Source: DAOTWP01 sp034435675 (GTDB lineage: Bacteria > Chloroflexota > Anaerolineae > Aggregatilineales > Phototrophicaceae). From it: a stretch of 19,680 nucleotides of DNA. The notes below the pieces were generated by a model. The model was not told the DNA's origin and did no database searches. It saw nothing but the letters and a program-made list of their open reading frames with translations. The position numbers were made by a program, and so were the translations under genes. Positions within the stretch are counted from its first letter, which is position 1, and every line of letters begins with the position of its first letter. The DNA is taken from positions 1 to 19,680 of the forward strand of contig DAOTWP010000005.1 of assembly GCA_034435675.1 (NCBI GenBank). Reading direction: 5' to 3'. Positions 15,259 through 19,680 of this stretch are shown here, piece by piece.

Positions 15259-16059
15259 ATGCGATTGCTAGAAGGCAAAGTCGCGCTGATATTTGGATTG
15301 GCAAACAAAGATTCGATTGCGTGGGGTATCACCAAAGCATTTCACAATCAGGGCGCAACGATTGCGTTGAGCTTTGCGGGTGAGGCGCTGCGCAAGCGTG
15401 TGTATCCGCTGGCGGAAGAAGTCGGCTGTGATTTCGTCGAGGAGTGCGATGTTCAGAAGGACGAAGACCTCGACGTGCTGTTTGAGAAGGTCCGGGCGCG
15501 TTATGGCAAGATCGACATTCTGGTGCATTCGGTGGCGTTTGCCCCGCGTGAAGACCTGGGCGGGCGCTTTGTGGATGTTTCGCGCGAGGGCTTCAAGATG
15601 GCGCTGGACATCAGCGCGTTCAGCCTGATTGCCATGGCAAAGCGCGCCGAACCGCTGATGCCCGACGGCGGCAGCATCATGTGCCTGACATATTATGCGG
15701 CGGAAAAAGTGATGCCCAAGTACAACGCGATGGCAATTGCCAAAGCCGCGCTGGAAACGATCACGCGCTATCTTGCCGCCGATCTGGGACCGAAGAAGAT
15801 CCGTGTCAACGCGATCAGCGCGGGACCGATCAAGACATTGGCGGCGGGGGGCATTCCCGGCTTCCGCACGATGCTGCGGGCATTCGACCAGACCGCACCG
15901 CTGCGTGACCGTGTTTCGCAGGATGATGTGGGCAAGGCGGCGCTGTTCCTGGCGTCGGACTGGAGCAGCATGATCACCGGCGAGATTATGCATGTGGATG
16001 CCGGATACAACGTGCTGGGCATGACCGCCACCGAGGAAGAACTGGCGACGCTGGGCTGA
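15259..16059 (+). CDS. fabI: Enoyl-[acyl-carrier-protein] reductase (NADH), FabI
   Basis: The product has 266 residues, starting at ATG 15259 with AGGAGG (15245-15250). It reduces the trans-2 double bond of enoyl-ACP in the last step of each type II fatty-acid elongation cycle, in the cytoplasm. Diagnostic features: the divergent nucleotide site FGLANKDSIAWGI, HSVAFAP (residues 90-96), and the FabI-type active site Tyr145, Tyr155 and Lys162 with the Tyr-x6-Lys spacing that separates FabI from ordinary SDRs (E. coli Tyr146/Tyr156/Lys163). The flexible substrate loop SAGPIKTLAAGGIPGF follows, and MHVDAGYNVLG closes the fold. Length is normal. It is followed by a terminator, so it appears monocistronic or the last gene of a unit with the preceding SDR. 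Confidence 0.96.
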   Translation: MRLLEGKVALIFGLANKDSIAWGITKAFHNQGATIALSFAGEALRKRVYPLAEEVGCDFVEECDVQKDEDLDVLFEKVRARYGKIDILVHSVAFAPREDLGGRFVDVSREGFKMALDISAFSLIAMAKRAEPLMPDGGSIMCLTYYAAEKVMPKYNAMAIAKAALETITRYLAADLGPKKIRVNAISAGPIKTLAAGGIPGFRTMLRAFDQTAPLRDRVSQDDVGKAALFLASDWSSMITGEIMHVDAGYNVLGMTATEEELATLG

Positions 16060-16084
16060 GTGCGGCGCGGCAAACAGGCAGGAC

Positions 16085-16125
16085 AGCAGGAGCAGCGGTG
16101 CGGATCGTGCCGCCTGCTTCTTTTT
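16085..16125 (+). terminator. Rho-independent terminator after fabI
   Basis: AGCAGG (16085-16090) pairs with CCTGCT (16113-16118), with an inner CGG/CCG (16096-16098/16110-16112). Alternatively GCAGCGG (16092-16098) pairs with CCGCCTGC with one bulged C. The stem is followed directly by TCTTTTT (16119-16125). It sits 25 bp after the fabI stop. Confidence 0.65.
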
Positions 16126-16165
16126 GATTCGCCCGGCGGCGCACCCGCAGCAGTCGCGTTGGCGC

Positions 16166-16171
16166 TATAAT
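16166..16171 (+). promoter_or_regulatory. -10 box for the Uma2-family gene
   Basis: A perfect TATAAT 37 bp upstream of the preferred start codon. No good -35 hexamer is found at 16-18 bp (16143-16148 reads ACCCGC), so promoter strength is uncertain. Confidence 0.45.
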
Positions 16172-16207
16172 AGTGTTGGTGTGATGATGATTCACAGGAA
16201 AACCCCG

Positions 16208-16789
16208 GTGATTCGTGAGCAAAAACGGTACACCACTGCCGAATATCTGGCGATTGCCGCGCTGCCAGAAAACGCGCTCAAACGGCTGGAGCTGGTCAAT
16301 GGAGTAATCGTCGAGATGGCGCCTTCAAACCGCAGGAACACCGTGCTCGCCGGGCTGTTTGTCATGTATCTCAATCTCTTTGTGCGGGAGCATGATCTGG
16401 GGTATATCACCGTACCCGACGGCGGCTTCCAGCTTGATTCAGAAACCCTCTTGATGCCGGATGCGGCATTCATTGCCAAAACGCGCGTGATTGACCTGGA
16501 GGGCGTGACGTTTGTCGGCGCGCCCGATCTGGCAGTGGAGGTTTCGCCAAGCGAGAGCAGCCGTAAGGCGCTCGACAAGGCGCAGCGTTATTTGCAGGCG
16601 GGCGGCAAACTGGTGTGGAATGCCTACGCGGAGGAGCAGGTGGTGGATGTCATTCGGCTGGCAGCGCCCGGCAGCAGTGATCTGCTGGTGAAGAAGGTGG
16701 CGCTGGACGAGGACGGTGTGCTCGATGGCGCGGATGTGCTGCCGGGTTTCACACTGCCCCTGCGGGACTTGTTTAAGGGGCTGGAGTGA
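16208..16789 (+). CDS. Uma2 family (DUF820) PD-(D/E)XK nuclease-like protein
   Basis: The product has 193 residues from GTG 16208, preferred because AGGA (16196-16199) lies 8 bp upstream and a TATAAT at 16166 fits a 30-nt leader; ATG 16184 gives 201 residues and TTG 16124 gives 221. The Uma2 signature is clear: RYTTAEYLAIAALPENALKR, the LELVNGVIVEM strand, MPDAAFI with the first active-site Asp, PDLAVEVSPSES with the Glu, then ALDKAQRYLQAG with the conserved Lys. These proteins have the restriction-endonuclease-like fold and are abundant in cyanobacteria and Chloroflexota; their cellular role is not established. It stands alone between fabI and a convergent gene 10 bp away, as is usual for this expanded family. 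Confidence 0.87.
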   Translation: MIREQKRYTTAEYLAIAALPENALKRLELVNGVIVEMAPSNRRNTVLAGLFVMYLNLFVREHDLGYITVPDGGFQLDSETLLMPDAAFIAKTRVIDLEGVTFVGAPDLAVEVSPSESSRKALDKAQRYLQAGGKLVWNAYAEEQVVDVIRLAAPGSSDLLVKKVALDEDGVLDGADVLPGFTLPLRDLFKGLE

Positions 16790-16799
16790 TCCGCTGCCC

Positions 16800-17549
16800 T
16801 CACAACTCCGGGTAGATAGGGATGCCCAGCGCCCCGGCGATGACGACGATCAGCGGCGCGATGACCAGCGCCGGCAGGAAGTTCGCCATGCGCGGACGCT
16901 TGATCCCCAGCAGCACCAGCGACAGCCCGATCAGCAGCAGCCCGCCTGTCGCCGTCATTTCCACGATCATCGGCTCAGTCATGAACTGCCCGGCAAAACT
17001 GCCCAGCAGCGCCAGCCCACCTTGCAGCGTGAAGATCGTCACGATGCTGAACAGCACGCCCACGCCAAAACTGGCGGCGAACGCCATTGACGCGAAGCCA
17101 TCCAGCACGCTCTTGATCGCCAACTGCTGGTAGCCCACCGCCAGCCCCATGCCATCCTGAATCGAGCCGAGAAACGTCAGCGGACCGATGCAGAAGACCA
17201 GACTGGCGGTGACAAAGCCAGTGATGAAGCGTTCGCGCGCGTGCTGCCCACTGCTGTCCGCATCCCCTGCCTCGCCGCCGCCAAAGCGCCGCTGCAACCA
17301 CGCGCCAAACGCCTGTAATGCGTCGTCAATGCGCAGCAGTTCGCCGATCATCACGCCGCTGGCAATGCTCAGCAGCGGGATGATGATATTGCCGCTGGGC
17401 AGCGCGTTGCCGATGCCGACCACCAGCGTGACCAGCCCCAGCCCGGTAACGACCGACTCCTGGATGCGCGCAGGCAGGCGGCTGCCCACCAGCAGCCCCA
17501 GCAGGCTGCCCAGCGCGACGGTAACAATATTGAGCAGCGTTCCGCCCAT
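16800..17549 (-). CDS. DUF554 (YdfK/YqgA-like) integral membrane protein
   Basis: The product has 249 residues from ATG 17549. About seven hydrophobic segments are visible. The start GGTLLNIVTVALGSLLGLL with its Asn and Gly-rich first helix, the IPLLSIASGVMIGELLRID turn, FVTASLVFCIGPLTFLGSIQDG and a terminal GIKRPRMANFLPALVIAPL are hallmarks of the DUF554 family. The family is widespread; its transported substrate, if any, is unknown. Ribosome site GAGAGGA is rather far (about 14 bp) from the ATG. The gene lies 79 bp downstream of bioY on the same strand and may be read with it, and converges with the Uma2 gene without a terminator in the 10-bp gap. Confidence 0.9.
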   Translation of the reverse strand: MGGTLLNIVTVALGSLLGLLVGSRLPARIQESVVTGLGLVTLVVGIGNALPSGNIIIPLLSIASGVMIGELLRIDDALQAFGAWLQRRFGGGEAGDADSSGQHARERFITGFVTASLVFCIGPLTFLGSIQDGMGLAVGYQQLAIKSVLDGFASMAFAASFGVGVLFSIVTIFTLQGGLALLGSFAGQFMTEPMIVEMTATGGLLLIGLSLVLLGIKRPRMANFLPALVIAPLIVVIAGALGIPIYPEL

Positions 17550-17628
17550 AGGGTGTAGACAATCCTCTCGGAAGCAGCGGCGGGCAGTTCCTGCGCGTGC
17601 CGGTATGCCAGCGTTGGCGTAGCGTGTT

Positions 17629-18189
17629 TTAGCGCCCGGAGCGCAGCAGCAGCGCGCGCCCGCTTTCGGTCAGCGCGGCGGCGATCAGCGCTTTGGCAAG
17701 GTCAAAGACGATAAACGGCGCTGCGCCTGCCGCCCATGCGGCGCTCAGATCACTGCCCGTGTAGAGCATCAGGTGACTGACCCCAAACAGGTACAGCACG
17801 GCGATGCCGGCGATGCCCGCCAGCCAGCGCTGCCAGACCCGCGCCGCGCCGCGTTCGACGAGCAGCCCGGCGGCGGCAGCAGCAAGTACAAAGCCGATCA
17901 GGTAGCCGCCAGTGGGACCGAACAGCGCCAGCGCACCCAGCCCGCGCGCATCCAGCGGCAGCCCGGCGGCGATCAGGGCGACGTAAGCAAGCTGGCTCAG
18001 CGCGCCATCACGCCCGCCCAGCACCATGCCCGCCAGCAGCACCGCCAGCGGTTGCAGTGTGAACGGCACCGGTCCGCCAGTTTCAAGGCTGACACGGGCA
18101 GACAGCGCCGTGAGCAGCGTGAAGACGGCGACGGCGGCAAGGCGCTGCGGCAGGGTTAACGTGCGGGTCAGCGGTAAACTGCGAAGCAT
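17629..18189 (-). CDS. bioY: BioY biotin transporter substrate-binding subunit
   Basis: The product has 186 residues from ATG 18189, with AGGAAAGGA 8 bp upstream; the frame runs on to 18264 without support. Six hydrophobic segments and the family core PVPFTLQPLAVLLAGMVLGG, followed by GALSQLAYVALIAAGLPL and LFGPTGGYLIGF, identify the S-component of an energy-coupling-factor importer for biotin. BioY binds biotin in the membrane and works with the EcfA/EcfA'/EcfT energising module, which is not in this window, or alone in some bacteria. No biotin synthesis gene is adjacent. No BirA-type operator is recognised, but two palindromes lie 80-110 bp upstream of the start. Length is normal for the family. 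Confidence 0.94.
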   Translation of the reverse strand: MLRSLPLTRTLTLPQRLAAVAVFTLLTALSARVSLETGGPVPFTLQPLAVLLAGMVLGGRDGALSQLAYVALIAAGLPLDARGLGALALFGPTGGYLIGFVLAAAAAGLLVERGAARVWQRWLAGIAGIAVLYLFGVSHLMLYTGSDLSAAWAAGAAPFIVFDLAKALIAAALTESGRALLLRSGR

Positions 18190-18240
18190 AGAAGCAATCC
18201 TTTCCTCAAACAGGGGTTGTCGTTCAGTATCCCCGGCGGG

Positions 18241-18301
18241 TGCTGTGTGCTGCCACAGCAGCAAGCGCAGGTGACCTGCCGGACAAGGGGGTTAACCCCC
18301 C
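18241..18301 (-). promoter_or_regulatory. Cluster of inverted repeats upstream of bioY
   Basis: Three symmetric elements lie side by side: TGCTGTG 18241-18247 with CACAGCA 18254-18260; the 13-bp palindrome GCAGGTGACCTGC (18267-18279); and the 14-bp perfect palindrome GGGGGTTAACCCCC (18287-18300). On the minus strand the last is followed by TTGTCC rather than a T run, so it is not a standard terminator. A regulator site or structured leader for bioY is possible. Confidence 0.4.
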
Positions 18302-18334
18302 TGATGTATCCATGCTGCATATGTTGTGGGCAGG

Positions 18335-18625
18335 CTATGTGCGGTTGTCCGGCGTCGGTTCGACCATCACCTCAACGAAATCGAACTTTGCGCGGCCCGC
18401 CTGGGGGTCTTCGCCGCCCGCGATTTGCTCCACCAGCGTGACCTGTGTGCCCAGCCCTTCCAGCACGTAGCGGGTATAGAGCTTGCCCGATGCCTGCGCA
18501 TTGCGGTAGTAGGCAAGTCGCCCTTTGGGGTCCATGCGGTTGAGTTTCCAGCGGGCACCGCGAAAACGCATCCCTTTGAGCTGGTGCAGCAGGTCTTCAC
18601 GTTCTTGCGCGTTCAAGTAAGCCAT
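18335..18625 (-). CDS. Small protein of unknown function
   Basis: The product has 96 residues from ATG 18625, with AGGA 10 bp upstream. I do not recognise the family. The first 40 residues are charged and probably helical (AQEREDLLHQLKGMRFRGARW), followed by a strand-rich middle (YTRYVLEGLGTQVTLVEQIAGG) and an acidic, Pro-containing tail. There is no signal peptide or membrane segment and no cysteine, so a cytoplasmic protein is expected. Codon use matches neighbouring real genes and the ribosome site is sensible, so I take it as a genuine gene. It is divergent from xseA with a 95-bp shared upstream region and lies 145 bp before bioY on the same strand. Confidence 0.65.
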   Translation of the reverse strand: MAYLNAQEREDLLHQLKGMRFRGARWKLNRMDPKGRLAYYRNAQASGKLYTRYVLEGLGTQVTLVEQIAGGEDPQAGRAKFDFVEVMVEPTPDNRT

Positions 18626-18681
18626 CGTGGTCTATTCCTGAATGTGTTAACGAGCGACACAGAAGCGCGACTATTTTAGTG

Positions 18682-18687
18682 TATAAT
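18682..18687 (+). promoter_or_regulatory. -10 box upstream of xseA
   Basis: A perfect TATAAT within an A+T-rich patch, 33 bp before GTG 18721; GAGGA at 18709-18713 is the ribosome site. No clear -35 is found at 16-18 bp. The same 95-bp region must also drive the divergent minus-strand gene. Confidence 0.45.
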
Positions 18688-18720
18688 TCTCAACGCGCAC
18701 ACCCAATTGAGGAACATCCT

Positions 18721-19680
18721 GTGAATTCCGTGCAAAGTTACACAGTCACCGAAATTTCCGCCCACATCCGCCATCTGTTTGACCGCGATGACGCCCTGCA
18801 AAGTGTGTGGATTGAAGGCGAGGTGTCCAACATGAAGGCAGCGGCGTCCGGGCACTGGTATTTTACGCTCAAGGATAGTGAGGCGCAGCTAAAGTGTGTC
18901 ATGTGGCGCAGCAGCACCAGCCGCCAGAATTTTACGCCGAAGGACGGCGACGCGGTGCTGGCGCGCGGCACGATCAGCGTTTACGAACAGCAGGGCGCTT
19001 ACCAGCTTTATGCCGAGGAAGTGCGCCCGGTTGGGGTGGGCGACCTGTACGCCCGTTTCGCCCTGCTGAAAGACGCGCTGGAACAGGAAGGCTTGTTCGA
19101 CGCCGAACGCAAACGCCCGCTGCCGCTGTTCCCCCGGCAGATTGGCGTGGTGACATCGCCGGGAGCCGCCGCGTTTCAGGATATTCAGCATGTGCTGCGG
19201 CGGCGCTTCCCGCTGGCGCAGATCATCCTCAGCCCGACGCTGGTGCAGGGCGACGACGCCCCCCCGCAGATTGTCACGGCGCTGCAGCGGCTGAACCAGC
19301 ATACACAGGTGGATGTGATTCTGCTGATTCGCGGCGGCGGCAGCATTGAGGATTTGTGGTGTTTCAACGATGAGCGCGTGGCGCGTGCTGTCGCTGCCAG
19401 CCGCATCCCGGTGATCAGCGGGGTGGGGCACGAAACCGACTTCACGATTGTGGACTTTGTCGCCGACCAGCGCGCGCCCACGCCCTCCGCCGCCGCCGAG
19501 GTCGCCACGCCGGATATTGCCGAGCTTCAGGCAGGGCTGGACGCGCAGGTCAGCCGGCTGGACGGGCTGATGACTGACCGGCTCGCCAGCGCGCGTGGTG
19601 ACCTGAACGCCGCACAGCGCACCTTAGGCTACCTGTCGCCTGCCAACCGTGTGCGCGCCCTGCGCCAGCGTGTGGATGAT
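18721..19680 (+). CDS. xseA: Exodeoxyribonuclease VII large subunit, 5' part
   Basis: The gene starts at GTG 18721, 7 bp after GAGGA, and is open for 320 codons to the right edge; the family is usually 400-450 residues, so roughly the last quarter is outside. XseA with several XseB subunits degrades single-stranded DNA from both ends and takes part in repair. An N-terminal OB-fold covers residues 1-100 (YTVTEISAHIRHLF, VWIEGEVSNMKAAASGHWYF). The catalytic domain follows: VVTSPGAAAFQDI with Asp154, LLIRGGGSIEDLW with Arg204, and GVGHETDFTIVDFVAD with His237 and Asp240. These align one residue off the E. coli essential residues Asp155, Arg205, His238 and Asp241. APTPSAAAE then leads into the coiled-coil region. 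xseB would be expected downstream. Confidence 0.95.
   Translation, partial: MNSVQSYTVTEISAHIRHLFDRDDALQSVWIEGEVSNMKAAASGHWYFTLKDSEAQLKCVMWRSSTSRQNFTPKDGDAVLARGTISVYEQQGAYQLYAEEVRPVGVGDLYARFALLKDALEQEGLFDAERKRPLPLFPRQIGVVTSPGAAAFQDIQHVLRRRFPLAQIILSPTLVQGDDAPPQIVTALQRLNQHTQVDVILLIRGGGSIEDLWCFNDERVARAVAASRIPVISGVGHETDFTIVDFVADQRAPTPSAAAEVATPDIAELQAGLDAQVSRLDGLMTDRLASARGDLNAAQRTLGYLSPANRVRALRQRVDD

Noticed and set aside
15259..16059. Annotation as a generic short-chain dehydrogenase
   Set aside because: The Tyr-x6-Lys active site and the NKDSIAWGI nucleotide loop are specific to FabI.
18287..18300. GGGGGTTAACCCCC as an intrinsic terminator
   Set aside because: It has a 4-nt self-complementary centre and no T run on either side.

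Overview
The window reads as a G+C-rich, gene-dense chromosomal segment of a free-living bacterium. A Chloroflexota (Anaerolineae-like) origin is my best guess. It rests on the Thr-Pro linkers in membrane-anchored surface glycosidases, the large polytopic glycosyltransferases with extracytoplasmic C-terminal domains, and frequent GTG/TTG starts. No rRNA or other taxonomic marker is present, so this is inference. I see no tRNA, rRNA, CRISPR array, insertion sequence or phage gene.

Layout. (1) Positions 1-6712 hold four same-strand genes for clan GH-A glycoside-hydrolase-like proteins: the 3' end of one, then products of 962, 502 and 409 residues. The three complete ones have an N-terminal membrane anchor, and the first two of these also have a Pro/Thr/Ala-rich stalk. 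The 962-residue protein additionally carries a GH18-like barrel whose catalytic glutamate position reads Arg. (2) Positions 6693-7205 encode a small CopD-like membrane protein that overlaps the last glycosidase gene. After a 400-bp non-coding stretch come a GT39-type membrane glycosyltransferase and, 2 bp later, ribonuclease Z. An O-methyltransferase follows. (3) Positions 11468-12037 (minus) encode a RimJ/RimL-type acetyltransferase. (4) Positions 12176-14080 are visibly more A+T-rich and encode a second GT-C-type membrane protein behind a promoter with an overlapping dyad. (5) Positions 14248-16059 encode a classical short-chain dehydrogenase and FabI enoyl-ACP reductase, followed by a Rho-independent terminator. 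(6) A Uma2-family nuclease-like gene has its own -10 box. (7) On the minus strand lie a DUF554 membrane protein, the biotin transporter component BioY and a small unknown protein. (8) xseA (exonuclease VII large subunit) starts divergently and runs off the right edge.

Functional reading. The first 9.6 kb look like a cell-envelope carbohydrate module: surface-tethered barrels with PslG/GH39-like architecture next to a lipid-linked-sugar-type glycosyltransferase. FabI and BioY both touch fatty-acid metabolism, since biotin is the acetyl-CoA carboxylase cofactor, but they are separate transcription units. The rest is ordinary housekeeping. The least ordinary parts are the glycosidase array, with its mutated GH18 domain and CPAC tails, and several dyad symmetries that coincide with promoters.
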